Positions 52,936-63,360 are shown, numbered from the stretch's first letter. The stretch: 64,000 nucleotides of DNA from Promethearchaeota archaeon (GCA_019058365.1 JAHPZE010000005.1:161619-225618), one strand, 5' to 3'. The notes: a model not told the origin generated them from the letters alone. Numbers and translations: made by a program.

Positions 52936-54228
52936 TTATAATTCAATTTGCTCGGGTCTTAGCCTTATTTCGTCTGGTTTTTTTTTCATTTCTTCTATTG
53001 ATTCCTCATGAATAATTTTTTTAATATCAGTAAAATACCATGTTATAACAACGCTTACGGCTTGTAAATATAGAACAATAATAAATAGAAGCCGAATTCC
53101 AAAAAACACTGCTAATGGACCAGATATTATCATTCCAAGGGGTGTAATAGCAGCAGCAATGCTAGTAACAATTGAAAATACTCTACCTTGAGTCTCTGGA
53201 GGTACTTTCGTTTGGAGTATTGTAAGAAACATGGTATTCGCTATAGGGATCATAGATGCATGAATCAATGATCCAATACCCATCAATAGAAAATAGCCTT
53301 TTGGTGCAAGGGCTGTAATTAAATACCCACCTACTCCTATAAATACAGAATATAAAATTATTAATTCCTTATGTTTCCAATGTTTTCTAGTTGAAGCTAT
53401 TATGGCACCAATAACAATACCAATCTGTAAAAATGCGCTAACAAGAGCAAAATCTAGTTCTCCTCCAGAGTGATCTATTAAAACAAATAATGACATCTGG
53501 GTTGTAAAGGGCATATTTAAAAGGTTAATAACTGAAATGAATATAATTAAAATTAGAAAACTCCTCACAGATTTTAAGATAGTTAAACCATCCTTAAATT
53601 CCTTAAAATATGAAACTTTTTTAGTTTTTTCCGATTTTGACAAGATCGAGGGAATTTTAATTAATAATAATGGAATGATTGCTATAAAAAAAGTGAAAAT
53701 GTCAACCCAAAGTATTTTTTCAATTTCAAAGAAAGCTAATAAGGTTGCTCCTACTATAGGACCAATTACCTGAATAACACCTGTGAATAAATAGTTAATA
53801 GCATTCATTCTACTTAGATGTTTCTTAGGGATCATTATTGGGATAATAGCATTCACGGTCGGGTAATGAATCGCTTGAAAAACTCCCCGAAAAATATTCA
53901 TAACCATTACAAGCCAGACATTTGCAATTCCAGTAAGAAAAAACAATATTATTAAAAAAGTTAGAAACGCTTGAAGGGAATCAGCTAATGCAATAACAAT
54001 TTTTCTATTCCATCTATCGATAAACACTCCTACAATAGGTGGAATGATGACCATTGGAAGTGAACCTAAAAAAAATGCAATAGATACAGTTATCGGATTT
54101 AAGGTTTCTTCCGCAATCCACCAAATAATAACAAACCGAATAATAGAGGAGCCTAATATCGAAAATAATTGACCTCCCCAAAAAAATAAATATGCACGAA
54201 AGGTGTTTTCAGATGTGGTTGCATCCAT
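52936..54228 (-). CDS. MFS transporter
   Basis: The 430-residue protein has 12 predicted helices in two halves. The MFS motif A region is DRWNRKIVIALADSLQAFLT in the first half, with a weaker copy (STRKHWKHKELIILYSVFIG) in the second. FLGSLPMVIIPPIVGVFIDRW and GRVFSIVTSIAAAITPLGMI belong to the EnoS/drug-efflux-like MFS group. The C-terminal tail is acidic and short. It probably exports small organic compounds by proton antiport, but the substrate is unknown. Confidence 0.88.
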   Translation of the reverse strand: MDATTSENTFRAYLFFWGGQLFSILGSSIIRFVIIWWIAEETLNPITVSIAFFLGSLPMVIIPPIVGVFIDRWNRKIVIALADSLQAFLTFLIILFFLTGIANVWLVMVMNIFRGVFQAIHYPTVNAIIPIMIPKKHLSRMNAINYLFTGVIQVIGPIVGATLLAFFEIEKILWVDIFTFFIAIIPLLLIKIPSILSKSEKTKKVSYFKEFKDGLTILKSVRSFLILIIFISVINLLNMPFTTQMSLFVLIDHSGGELDFALVSAFLQIGIVIGAIIASTRKHWKHKELIILYSVFIGVGGYLITALAPKGYFLLMGIGSLIHASMIPIANTMFLTILQTKVPPETQGRVFSIVTSIAAAITPLGMIISGPLAVFFGIRLLFIIVLYLQAVSVVITWYFTDIKKIIHEESIEEMKKKPDEIRLRPEQIEL

Positions 54229-54324
54229 GAAATGTAAAATTAATCATTATTTCAAAAGGTTAGGAAATTAATAAAATAATTTTGGAGATTCAAGACTTCT
54301 AAAAAAAGTAAAAAAAAAAAAATT

Positions 54325-56091
54325 TTATTTTTTAAATAGTGGATCTGCTTCTTGAAGAGTACGTCTCTCGACTTTTCCCATGATACTTTTAGGAATTTCG
54401 TCGATTATATCAATCATAGCGGGGCATTTCCATTTTGCCATATTCTTTTCAGTCCAAGCTATTAAATCTGTTCCTGTAATTTTGCCTTTGTACTCAGGTC
54501 TTAAAGCTACCCATGCTTTTGTGATTTCTCCTACTTTTCCTGCTGGATCGGGTAAACCCGCAACAGCTGCCTCAGAAACAGCCTCATGACTCATAAGTAA
54601 ACTTTCAACTTCAGCGGGGAACACTGAATGACCCGCAACTTTAATTAATTGTTTCTTTCTATCCCTTATAGCAATTGTTCCATCTTCATTCATAAATCCG
54701 ATATCACCAGTTAGAAGCCATGTTCGACCATCCCATTTTTTCAATGTATCTGCTGTTTCTCCCGGTTGATTTAGATATCCTTTCATAACTTGAGGACCAC
54801 AAACACATATTTCTCCAGTATTTTCTTCTCCATATTTTGATCCAGATGAGCCATTTGTTATTAATCCTTTCTCAAATTCGTCTGCATCAAAAATTCCCCA
54901 ATCCGTACCTGTCAATGGCATCCCAATGGTTCCAACCGGGCTCTCACCGAATAGATTCCCGGCACTTACTACAGGACTAGCTTCTGAAAGCCCATATCCC
55001 TCCACAATTCTTCCTTGAGTATTTTCTTGGAAAGATTTTTGCACAGGAGCATGCAAAGGTCCAGCCCCTGAAATACAAAGTCTTAACTTACCCATTACAT
55101 TCGGGAACTTTTTTAAATTTGGAAAATCTGCGATCCTCTTGAATAATATTTCAGCACCCGCATAAAAAAGACCTTTTGGAGCATCAATATGCGTTATTTC
55201 TTTTAAAAATTCATCCGTAGGTGGAGGTCTTGGAAAAAGCATCATCCATCCTCCTAATCCTATGGCTACATTCATAACAGCTGTCATTGCAAATGAATGA
55301 TACAATGGAATTGCCCCAATATCACCTACTCCAGGATCTTCACCACCTACCCATAGAACGCATTGAATTGCATTAGAAACTAAGTTGAAATGTGTTAAAA
55401 CTGTTGCTTTAGGAACCCCTGTAGTTCCACCGGTCATAATAAACGTAGCTGTATGCTCAGTAGGATCAAAATCAACATTTGGCAGATCTACTTCAGTATT
55501 AAGAAGATCCATAAAATTTATTGCACTAGGAAAATCAACTTTTCCTGTGGGTATCTTTCCAACCATTTTCCCTAACTTCTTCTTCATTCCTGATAACCCC
55601 GAAGCTAAATCTGCGATATTTGTATAAATCACCATCTCAATATTAGTTCTACTAATAATTGGACGTGCTAATTCTCCATATAATGCATCCAAGGTAATTA
55701 AAACCTTTGAGTTAGTCATTTTAAGTTGATGTAATACTTCTAGAGGTTTGTAGGTAGGATTTATTCCAGAGGCAATTGCTCCTAATTTTACGGTTGCATA
55801 AAAACAAATAACATATTGAAAACAATTTGGCATCAAAAATGCAACAACATCTCCTTTTTTCACTCCTAATTTATCTAAAGCTGTTGCTAAAGAATCAATG
55901 TACTTTCCTGCTTCCTCGTATGTCATCCAACTTTCGATGAACCACATCATCCTTTCATTAGCATATTTTTTTCTTTGCCTTTCGAAAAACTCTCCTAATG
56001 AAATTTTTTCAAACTTATGATTCTTTGGAGTTTTTGATGGCCAATACTTCTTAAACCATGCTTTATCTTCTTTAACTTGCCATTCTGACAT
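54325..56091 (-). CDS. Long-chain acyl-CoA synthetase-like AMP-binding enzyme
   Basis: The 588-residue protein is an ANL-superfamily adenylating enzyme. The phosphate loop is ATFIMTGGTTGVPKATVLTH, the A5 motif EGYGLSEASPVV, the A7 region WLLTGDIGFMNEDGTIAIRD, the A8 hinge KQLIKVAGHSVFPAEVES and the A10 lysine in PKSIMGKVERR. These form fatty-acyl-AMP and then acyl-CoA. The length and the A8 VAGHSVFPAEVE wording fit long-chain fatty-acid CoA ligases. It could supply substrate to the acyl-CoA dehydrogenase at 582-2339. Confidence 0.93.
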   Translation of the reverse strand: MSEWQVKEDKAWFKKYWPSKTPKNHKFEKISLGEFFERQRKKYANERMMWFIESWMTYEEAGKYIDSLATALDKLGVKKGDVVAFLMPNCFQYVICFYATVKLGAIASGINPTYKPLEVLHQLKMTNSKVLITLDALYGELARPIISRTNIEMVIYTNIADLASGLSGMKKKLGKMVGKIPTGKVDFPSAINFMDLLNTEVDLPNVDFDPTEHTATFIMTGGTTGVPKATVLTHFNLVSNAIQCVLWVGGEDPGVGDIGAIPLYHSFAMTAVMNVAIGLGGWMMLFPRPPPTDEFLKEITHIDAPKGLFYAGAEILFKRIADFPNLKKFPNVMGKLRLCISGAGPLHAPVQKSFQENTQGRIVEGYGLSEASPVVSAGNLFGESPVGTIGMPLTGTDWGIFDADEFEKGLITNGSSGSKYGEENTGEICVCGPQVMKGYLNQPGETADTLKKWDGRTWLLTGDIGFMNEDGTIAIRDRKKQLIKVAGHSVFPAEVESLLMSHEAVSEAAVAGLPDPAGKVGEITKAWVALRPEYKGKITGTDLIAWTEKNMAKWKCPAMIDIIDEIPKSIMGKVERRTLQEADPLFKK

Positions 56092-56226
56092 CTTTTTTCA
56101 CTTATAATAGTTCTTATTGGATAAAAGTATATATTTTTATGTTTAAACATTAAGTAAAATTAGCTTAAATTTATAAAGTTTTTAAAAAATAACATTCATC
56201 AAGATAAATAGACACAGTTCATAGAA

Positions 56227-57006
56227 TTATGAAGTCGCTCGCAAATTTAATATACAATATAACTCTTTTAAACGTGAAATAGTCTTGAAAGGCATCATCC
56301 TTGAATATTGGTTAACTTTTTCTTTTACTTTTGCTTTCCTTTTTAAAATATAATCATTAACTATCATTCTTCTCTTCAAGCTTTCACGTTGAATTAATAT
56401 AGGTTTTATTCCAATGTTTAAAGCTCCTTCAATATCTTCTTTACTATCTCCGATAAATATAACTTCTTGGGGTTTTAAATCAAGTTTTTCAAGAGTAATA
56501 TCAAAAATCTGTGGCTCGGGTTTTTTATAACCAATTTCTCCTGAAATAGCTAAATATTTAAAATATTCTGTGAGCTGATATCTGGATAAAACTGAATATA
56601 TAAAAGGAGGATGATCAAAATTAGTTATCAAGGCAAGATATTTCTGATTTCTTAAAATTCTTAATAAGGGAATCGCTTCTGAATCAAGTTTTACGTACTT
56701 ATGCCAAGAATTAACGCATTCATTAGCAATTTTTTTAATCTCATGTGTTTGAAGCTCCAATTTTAAATCCATTGCAAAATCCTTAATTCTACTCTCATAT
56801 ATTGTTAAGTTTTTATCCTTCTCTATGGGTTCTTCTCTTGTAAAAAAACCACTACATAGATTTGCAAAATCTTTTTTAGATAGTGTTAGACCATTCTTTT
56901 TCATGAGGATATAAAATGTTGATAACCAACTATTCCATGCTTTATTATTATTTTTAGGTATTAATATTGTACCATATAGATCAAAAAAAACCCCTTTTAT
57001 CAACAT
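56227..57006 (-). CDS. HAD-family phosphatase
   Basis: The 259-residue protein has the HAD motifs: I KGVFFDLYGTIL (Asp nucleophile; the second Asp is Tyr, as in several HAD phosphatases), II LALITNFD, III GYKKPEPQIFD and IV VIFIGDSKEDIEGALNIG. A helical cap lies between motifs I and II. It dephosphorylates a small phosphometabolite. A Lys-rich tail (KRKAKVKEKVNQYSRM) follows. Substrate unknown. Confidence 0.88.
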   Translation of the reverse strand: MLIKGVFFDLYGTILIPKNNNKAWNSWLSTFYILMKKNGLTLSKKDFANLCSGFFTREEPIEKDKNLTIYESRIKDFAMDLKLELQTHEIKKIANECVNSWHKYVKLDSEAIPLLRILRNQKYLALITNFDHPPFIYSVLSRYQLTEYFKYLAISGEIGYKKPEPQIFDITLEKLDLKPQEVIFIGDSKEDIEGALNIGIKPILIQRESLKRRMIVNDYILKRKAKVKEKVNQYSRMMPFKTISRLKELYCILNLRATS

Positions 57007-57147
57007 AATTATTAACTTTAGTAATTCTTTTTAGTTCATTTAAGAAGTTTGTTTTTTAAAAGTATATTAAAATTATAATAATAAAAGATAAATGATACTA
57101 TTAATTCAAAATATTTAGATTTAGAAAAAATAACAATTATTGAAAAA

Positions 57148-57510
57148 ATGTTATGTATTCACGGTTTAGACGACACTAATTGCCCGACTTGTCGAATATT
57201 AAAATCCACTGTACCATTAAAGGGTATTAGTTTTAAAAAGACAAATTTTCTTAATATAAATAATTTACTTTCTAAAAAAAATATAAATCTTGAAAAGAAA
57301 TTAAAAGATGAAATAACATCTAAAAAAGGCAGTTTACATCCTCCTAATCTTATTTTAAAACCCTTATTAATAAATCAAATCCCTAATTTTAGAAATGAAT
57401 TTTTCTTAAAGAGATTTAAAGATCTCGATATATCCAAAGAAGATAAGTATGGAATTACTAAAAAAATGCATTTGGAAAACCCTGAACGAGAATTTGAGGA
57501 AGAAGACTAA
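57148..57510 (+). CDS. Small Cys-motif protein, unknown
   Basis: The 120-residue protein starts with MLCIHGLDDTNCPTCRILKS: Cys3, His5, Cys12 and Cys15 form a compact metal-binding knuckle at the very N-terminus. The rest is Lys/Asn-rich and ends in an acidic tail (PEREFEEED). It looks largely disordered beyond the knuckle. The knuckle may bind zinc and recruit a partner. Not recognised. Confidence 0.55.
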   Translation: MLCIHGLDDTNCPTCRILKSTVPLKGISFKKTNFLNINNLLSKKNINLEKKLKDEITSKKGSLHPPNLILKPLLINQIPNFRNEFFLKRFKDLDISKEDKYGITKKMHLENPEREFEEED

Positions 57511-57625
57511 ACGCTTCTCGAAAAATTATTATAACCTTTGATTCACTTCTTATTTATTACATTATTATTTTAAGGGATTATATCATAATTATAAATTATA
57601 ACTTCATCTACGAAATAATTAAATA

Positions 57626-58285
57626 GTGAAATTAATGACTCAAATGGAAATTACCTGGCTTGGTCATGCGGCTTTCAAAATTAAAACTCATAGCGGAAGA
57701 ATTATTTATCTTGATCCTTACCAGATTAAAAAAGGAGAAGAGAAAGCAGATATAATTGTTTCTACACATTCTCATGGAGATCATTTTGATTCGAGTAGTA
57801 TACAAAGTCTTATGAAGGATAATACGATTGTCATAGGACCTGAGAGTATTGCTAGCAGCCTACAAAAATTTGATGGTACACCATTGAAATTAGGACAATT
57901 GTTCGCCTATAAAGACCTTTCAATCGAGTTAGTTCCAGCATATAATATTAAGAAGCCTAACCATCCTAAACGTAATGAATGGGCAGGAATAATTGTAACA
58001 TCAGAAGATAAAAGTGTATATCATGCTGGAGATACCGAACGAATCCCTGAAATGAAAGATTTAGCAAGTCGAAATATTACTGTAGCAATGATGCCCTGTG
58101 GTGGAACATATACAATGGATTTTGATGAAGCTACTGACTCTATAATAGATGTTAAACCTGAGATCGCAATCCCAATGCATAATTGGGGCAAGGATTTAAC
58201 TAAATTTAAAGAACTCGTAGAAAAGAAAGATCCAAGTATTAAAGTGGAGATTTTAGAAGAAGGCGGTGAACCTCTAAAAATTTAA
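57626..58285 (+). CDS. MBL-fold metal-dependent hydrolase (UPF0173-like)
   Basis: The protein is about 214-219 residues (starts at 57626, or the ATG at 57641 giving MEITWLGHAAF). It carries STHSHGDHFD (zinc His/Asp motif), VYHAGDTERIPEMKDL and a final MHNWGKDL. ITWLGHAAFKIKTHSG at the start is the UPF0173/YtkL signature. The fold hydrolyses esters or phosphoesters using two metals. Substrate unknown. It is not related in detail to the MBL gene at 22286-23302. Confidence 0.88.
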   Translation: MKLMTQMEITWLGHAAFKIKTHSGRIIYLDPYQIKKGEEKADIIVSTHSHGDHFDSSSIQSLMKDNTIVIGPESIASSLQKFDGTPLKLGQLFAYKDLSIELVPAYNIKKPNHPKRNEWAGIIVTSEDKSVYHAGDTERIPEMKDLASRNITVAMMPCGGTYTMDFDEATDSIIDVKPEIAIPMHNWGKDLTKFKELVEKKDPSIKVEILEEGGEPLKI

Positions 58286-58531
58286 ATTTTATTTATTTTT
58301 ATAATCTCTTTTATTATTTCTTTTTTTATTGAATTCTTTTAAATTGATCATACATACAACATTATGATATATAATAATTTAGTAGATCGTCAATAAACAC
58401 ATTTTTAAGGTGGATTTCCGATCTTAAGAAATTTCTTAAAAAAGATTTTATATTATAGGATTTTAAAACTAATATATTAAATTCTTAATTTTCAATAAAA
58501 TTTGCGAATATACATCAAAATGTGATGAAAA

Positions 58532-60250
58532 ATGGAAATTGATGAAGAGTTAAGAGCCAATACTAACGTAGCATATATCTCTATGGAGATTGCTATTGAT
58601 AGTAACATTCCTACATATTCTGGAGGATTAGGTGTATTGTCGGGAGATACTGTAAGGTCAGCTGCAGATCTAGAAATTCCCATGGTTGGCATTTGTTTGT
58701 GTTACAGTTCTGGATATTTTTATCAATTTTTTAATGAATTTGGTGAACAAAAAGAGAAGGAAATTGCGTGGAATTTCTATTATGAATTTGATAAAGTAGA
58801 AAAACCAATTACGGTTAAAATTGAAAATAAGGACGTTCTTGTAAGTGCTTGGCTTTATCGTGTGATTGGTCAATCGGGTCATATCCTTCCGATTTATCTT
58901 TTAACTACTGATGTTGAGGGTAATGAAGAATGGATGAAAAAAATGACTGGCTCTTTATATGATAGTACGAGTCGTTGGAATCGAATAGTCCAAGAAATGA
59001 TCTTAGGGATTGGAGGAGTTAAGCTTTTAAAATCTTTGGGATATAATAACATTGAAACTTATCACCTTAATGAAGGTCATGGTTCGTTTTCAACTCTTGA
59101 ATTGTATAACGAATTAGGTAATATTGAAAAAGTAAAAGAAAAATTTGCTTTTACAACACACACCCCAGTTCCGGCTGGTCATGATCGATTTAAGAACGAT
59201 TTAGTTAAAAAAGTATTTGAAAATAGAATGCCTTCTGAAATTCAAAAACTTGCAGATGACAATGGAGAATTCAATATGACTTTTCTTGGTATGGCTCTTT
59301 CTAGGTACAGAAATGCTGTTGCGAAAAAACATGGTGATATCTCAAGGAAGATGTTCCCTCAATATGAAATTGATTATATTACTAATGGCGTTCACTTACC
59401 TTTTTGGGTTTCTAAACCTCTTCGAAAAATGTTTGGAAGAAAATGGCCCAATTGGCGGGCAAATCCCTCTGTGCTCGAGAATGCAATAGAACTAGATGAC
59501 TTAGATCTTTTTGATGCTCATATTGAGAACAAATTCAATCTCATTAATTATCAAAAAGGTCATAGTTGGAACTTGCTTGACGAAGAATTAATAACAATTG
59601 GTTTTGCGAGACGTTTCGCGACTTACAAGAGAGCAACACTCATATTTCATGATATTGATAGACTAGGTAAAATCTGTAAAAATAGGGTTCAATTTATTTT
59701 CGCCGGAAAAGCTCATCCAAAAGACCAAATGGGAAAAGATTATATTAAAGAAATTCACGAATCAGGAGAATACTTATATAATAATTATGGTGTAAAAGTT
59801 GTAATGATGGAAAATTATAATATGGATCTCGCTCATATGCTTGTATCTGGAGTAGATATCTGGCTTAATACACCTAATAGATATCGTGAAGCTAGCGGTA
59901 CTAGTGGGATGAAGGCTGCATTAAACGGTGTTCCTAATTTTAGTGTTCTAGATGGTTGGTGGTTAGAAGGTTACAAGATGAACGCACTCTCTGGTTGGGC
60001 TATTGGTCCTGATGATTCAAATCCTAATGACCCTGGTGTTTCAAATGACTGGGACATTGATTCTAATGCACTCTATGAAACACTAGAGAACGAAATTTTA
60101 CCTACATATCTAAACCACGATGAATGGATCTTTAGACAGAAAAACGCAATATCATTAGCTGCATATTTTAATACACATAGAATGATAATGGAATATGCTG
60201 ATCGTGCTTATCGTTTAAGAAGGCAAAGACCTTGGAAATATATTAAATAA
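58532..60250 (+). CDS. glgP: Alpha-glucan (glycogen/maltodextrin) phosphorylase
   Basis: The 572-residue protein is the short, archaeal/thermophile type phosphorylase (family GT35) without the large N-terminal extension. Motifs include YSGGLGVLSGDTVRSAADL near the start and HLNEGHGSF. The PLP-binding block is REASGTSGMKAALNG, with PLP lysine Lys461, followed by FSVLDGWWLEGY. It phosphorolyses alpha-1,4-glucan to glucose 1-phosphate. With pgk it points to stored polyglucan and sugar turnover. It stands alone. Confidence 0.94.
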   Translation: MEIDEELRANTNVAYISMEIAIDSNIPTYSGGLGVLSGDTVRSAADLEIPMVGICLCYSSGYFYQFFNEFGEQKEKEIAWNFYYEFDKVEKPITVKIENKDVLVSAWLYRVIGQSGHILPIYLLTTDVEGNEEWMKKMTGSLYDSTSRWNRIVQEMILGIGGVKLLKSLGYNNIETYHLNEGHGSFSTLELYNELGNIEKVKEKFAFTTHTPVPAGHDRFKNDLVKKVFENRMPSEIQKLADDNGEFNMTFLGMALSRYRNAVAKKHGDISRKMFPQYEIDYITNGVHLPFWVSKPLRKMFGRKWPNWRANPSVLENAIELDDLDLFDAHIENKFNLINYQKGHSWNLLDEELITIGFARRFATYKRATLIFHDIDRLGKICKNRVQFIFAGKAHPKDQMGKDYIKEIHESGEYLYNNYGVKVVMMENYNMDLAHMLVSGVDIWLNTPNRYREASGTSGMKAALNGVPNFSVLDGWWLEGYKMNALSGWAIGPDDSNPNDPGVSNDWDIDSNALYETLENEILPTYLNHDEWIFRQKNAISLAAYFNTHRMIMEYADRAYRLRRQRPWKYIK

Positions 60251-60291
60251 TCCTTTTTAATTTTTCTTTTTTTGTTTATTTGGGCAAAAAT

Positions 60292-60819
60292 TTAAAGAGA
60301 TTTATTACAATCAGTTAACTTAAAAGGACGGATTTTGATATAATCGTTGAATCTTTTTTGATTTGTGAAGTCTTCCAGAACTTGCTTTAAAATTGTTTCT
60401 AAGGTATCTATGCCTGAAATTAACCCTTCCATATTACGTGAAAGGAGTAACGTAAAATCTGTATTTGATTCAAGATAAAAACAACCAGGATTTAATTCAA
60501 TATTTAAATTGGGTTCGATAATTTCATTGGTTTTTTTTATTATATTAGAGATAGTGAATAGAATTATCAAAAATTTTTTCGAATAGTCTTCTTTTAAATA
60601 GGAGTCTCTGATACCAGCAGCTTGTAACGGTACATTAGTATACGATTTGATTAAATATTGGAGTCGATTGAGTTCTTTTCTAAATTTATTTTTATTATGA
60701 TAAAAAATAAATTCACTAGTCAATTTTAAAGGTTCTTTATCGAGATATGTAATTTTAAGAGGAGATTTTTCAAACTTAAATTCTTTGAGAAAATTAGACA
60801 TTTTACTAAACGTATACAA
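60292..60819 (-). CDS. GH20-domain-2-like protein without catalytic barrel
   Basis: The 175-residue protein matches, by pattern, the beta-hexosaminidase N-terminal alpha/beta domain (Glyco_hydro_20b): NPGCFYLESNTDFTLLLSRN, followed by MEGLISGIDTLETILKQVL and IKIRPFKL where the barrel normally starts with a DYPxFxxRG segment. The barrel is absent. Family members use this domain next to the active site in GH20, GH67 and GH84. Here it is alone, either a remnant of a larger enzyme or a repurposed domain. Confidence 0.5.
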   Translation of the reverse strand: MYTFSKMSNFLKEFKFEKSPLKITYLDKEPLKLTSEFIFYHNKNKFRKELNRLQYLIKSYTNVPLQAAGIRDSYLKEDYSKKFLIILFTISNIIKKTNEIIEPNLNIELNPGCFYLESNTDFTLLLSRNMEGLISGIDTLETILKQVLEDFTNQKRFNDYIKIRPFKLTDCNKSL

Positions 60820-60908
60820 TAGTATTATTTAATTATAGATAATTTCATTTACTAAAAAAACTTCATGATTTTAGATTTTAAGTAAAAATCGAGATAAACT
60901 TTGGATTT

Positions 60909-61904
60909 ATGAAGCTGGGATCACTTAATTTAGAGAATAGATATATTTTAGCCCCAATGCTAAATGTAACTACAAGTCCTTATAGAAGATTTTGTAGGTA
61001 TTTTTTTAATATTGGCTTAGTTAGTTGCCCTATGATATATACAAAAAGAATTGCAAAAAATCCGGAATCTGTAGAAAAAGATTTATTCAAGATTGAAGAA
61101 GAGAATCCTATTAGTGTGCAGTTAATTGGTTCTGATTTAGAAGCTCTCAAAAAAACTATAGACTATCTTGAAAGCTATAAGTTTGATGTATTAGATTTAA
61201 ACGCAGGATGTCCATCTAAAAGAGCAATTAAAGCCAAAGAAGGTGGATATTTAATGAAAGACTTGAAGAATCTAAAAATACTAATCCAAATCGCGGTAAA
61301 ATACTCTGCGAAGCCAATTTCCCTTAAAATCAGAACTGGATATGAAAAACCTTTTAATATTAAAGAGATGGCAAAATTGGTAAATGATTCTGGATTAGAT
61401 TTTATAATTATTCATGCTAGATTAGTAAAAAGTAATTTTTCTAAGGGAACCTTAGATTTAGAGACTGTAAAGGAATTAAAAGAGAGTATAACAATTCCCT
61501 TGGTTGGAAATGGTGACATTATCAATCCTATTAGTGCTAAACATTTTATAGATTATACTAATGTTGATGCGTTTATGATTGGTAGAGAATCCATGGGACA
61601 TCCAGAGATTTTTAAGCAAATTAATGAGTATTTAGTAAATAATAAGATGGTATCCTTTAAAAGTAATAGAAAAACAATGGAAAAGTATTTTAAAATTTAT
61701 GAGAATATCATTGATGAGTTCCTTGATGGAATATCACACCCATTAGATAATGAAGAAATTAAATTTATAGAATTAAAAAGAAATGCAATATGGTTATCAA
61801 AAAATATTGATAAATCAACTAATATTAGAAATCAACTAAGCAAAACTAAAAATCTTATTCAACTTAAAGAGATTTTAGGCAACTTTTTTAGTTTTAAATC
61901 TTAA
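60909..61904 (+). CDS. dus: tRNA-dihydrouridine synthase
   Basis: The 331-residue protein has the Dus TIM-barrel signatures: LAPMLNVTTSPYRRFCRYF, VQLIGSDLEALKKTIDYL, the catalytic LNAGCPSKRAIKAKEGGYLM with Cys, SLKIRTGYE, IIHARL and LVGNGDIINPISA with VDAFMIGRESMGHP. FMN binds the barrel and NADPH reduces specific tRNA uridines. The C-terminal helical domain recognises tRNA. The exact uridine position is not determinable. Confidence 0.92.
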   Translation: MKLGSLNLENRYILAPMLNVTTSPYRRFCRYFFNIGLVSCPMIYTKRIAKNPESVEKDLFKIEEENPISVQLIGSDLEALKKTIDYLESYKFDVLDLNAGCPSKRAIKAKEGGYLMKDLKNLKILIQIAVKYSAKPISLKIRTGYEKPFNIKEMAKLVNDSGLDFIIIHARLVKSNFSKGTLDLETVKELKESITIPLVGNGDIINPISAKHFIDYTNVDAFMIGRESMGHPEIFKQINEYLVNNKMVSFKSNRKTMEKYFKIYENIIDEFLDGISHPLDNEEIKFIELKRNAIWLSKNIDKSTNIRNQLSKTKNLIQLKEILGNFFSFKS

Positions 61905-61931
61905 AAAAAAAATTAATTTTTTAAGATTATT

Positions 61932-62159
61932 TTAGATTTTTTTAATAAAATATAAAGCAATCAATAGACATGCTAAAATTCCGCCTATTATAGAAGAAAC
62001 AATTAAAATCAAACTAATAATTTCAATAGCAGATAAAAACAGGGGACTTCCAGTATAATATGCATTTGCCACTACTGAAATAATAATAAATATTAATAGA
62101 CATAAAATTGTTAAAACGATACAAAGTAAACCAATTTGAAGATACTTCTTTCTTTCCAT
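61932..62159 (-). CDS. Small membrane protein, two helices
   Basis: The 75-residue protein has two helices: IGLLCIVLTILCLLIFIIIS and IEIISLILIVSSIIGGILAC. They are separated by a short loop with a Pro. The C-terminus is basic (YFIKKI). No family known. It is 44 nt downstream of mtnA on the same strand. Confidence 0.55.
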   Translation of the reverse strand: MERKKYLQIGLLCIVLTILCLLIFIIISVVANAYYTGSPLFLSAIEIISLILIVSSIIGGILACLLIALYFIKKI

Positions 62160-62203
62160 TAAATAAACCTAAGAAAATGTGTAAAGAAAATAATTTTGTA
62201 TAA

Positions 62204-63223
62204 TTATTTATACTTTTTTAAAAGTTCTTCAGGGGTATAAACGCCATCCTCAGTAATTATTCCTGTTACAAGTCTGAAAGGAGTAATATCAAATGCATAA
62301 TTCAAGCACTCTACTCCATTCGGAACAATTTGAAGCTTTCCAAGAATATTACTGACTTCTGAACTGTCTCTTTGTTCGATGGTTACATCTTTAACAGTTT
62401 CATGAAGGGATAAGGTCGATGTTGGTGCTGCAACATAAAAAGGAATATCATTATCTTTCGCAGCTAAAGCAACCAAATATGTACCAATCTTGTTGAATAC
62501 TGCGTCTGAAGTTACTCTATCTGTCCCAACAATTACTTTATTTATTTTTCCAAGTCTCATAATTAATCCTGAAGACGTATCTGATATAACTTTTACGGGA
62601 ATTTTATCATATTGTAATTCATAAGCAGTCAATCTCGCTCCTTGTAATCGGGGTCTAGTTTCATCAGCAATGACTTGTATTTCCTTTCCTTCCTCTATTG
62701 CAGCTCTTATTGGTGCTAAAGCAGTACCATATTGAACAGTTGCAAGAGAACCAGCATTACAATGAGTCAAAACCGTATCACCATCTTCAAGTAATGCAGC
62801 ACCATTTTTACCAATACTTTTATTTACATTAATATCTTGTTGAGCCATAAGTTGTGCCTCTTCAACCACTAAAGCAGAAAGCATTGGAGGATCATCTGGA
62901 TATTTTGAAATTATATCCCAAATCCTATCAACCGCCCAGAAAAGATTTGAAGCAGTGGGCCGAGTACTTCTAATAAGGTTTGCAACTTCCTCCATTTTTT
63001 CTAAAAACTTCTCTTTAGGCAGTTCTTTATATTCTATGGTAGCTAACGCCATACCCATCGCAGCGGCAACACCTATAGCAGGAGCTCCTCGTATATTCAT
63101 CACTTTAATCGAAGTAGCTACATCTCGATAATCTTCAAACTCTAAAAATTTAAGATCGTGAGGTAGAACTGTTTGATCAATCATTTTAACTTTATTATTA
63201 ATCCATTCAATCGAAGGAATCAT
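62204..63223 (-). CDS. mtnA: S-methyl-5-thioribose-1-phosphate isomerase (MtnA)
   Basis: The 339-residue protein has the MtnA/eIF2B-alpha-fold signatures: NIRGAPAIGVAAAMGMALA, RPTASNLFWAVDRIW, the catalytic Cys in LTHCNAGSLATVQYGTALAP, ADETRPRLQGARLTAYEL, and the Asp in IVGTDRVTSDAVFNKIGTY. It converts methylthioribose 1-phosphate to methylthioribulose 1-phosphate in methionine salvage. Ribose-1,5-bisphosphate isomerase is a close relative; the long RPTASNL stretch favours MtnA. No other salvage gene is in this window. Confidence 0.9.
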   Translation of the reverse strand: MIPSIEWINNKVKMIDQTVLPHDLKFLEFEDYRDVATSIKVMNIRGAPAIGVAAAMGMALATIEYKELPKEKFLEKMEEVANLIRSTRPTASNLFWAVDRIWDIISKYPDDPPMLSALVVEEAQLMAQQDINVNKSIGKNGAALLEDGDTVLTHCNAGSLATVQYGTALAPIRAAIEEGKEIQVIADETRPRLQGARLTAYELQYDKIPVKVISDTSSGLIMRLGKINKVIVGTDRVTSDAVFNKIGTYLVALAAKDNDIPFYVAAPTSTLSLHETVKDVTIEQRDSSEVSNILGKLQIVPNGVECLNYAFDITPFRLVTGIITEDGVYTPEELLKKYK

Positions 63224-63360
63224 AAATATTTAGAATTTTACAATCCTTAAAAATTAAATTTGAAATTATTCATTTGGTTAATTTACATTCTAAAAGAGAA
63301 AAGGATATTATTTGAAGTACTTTTTTGTGATCAGAACTAAACATGTTATAAATAATAAAT

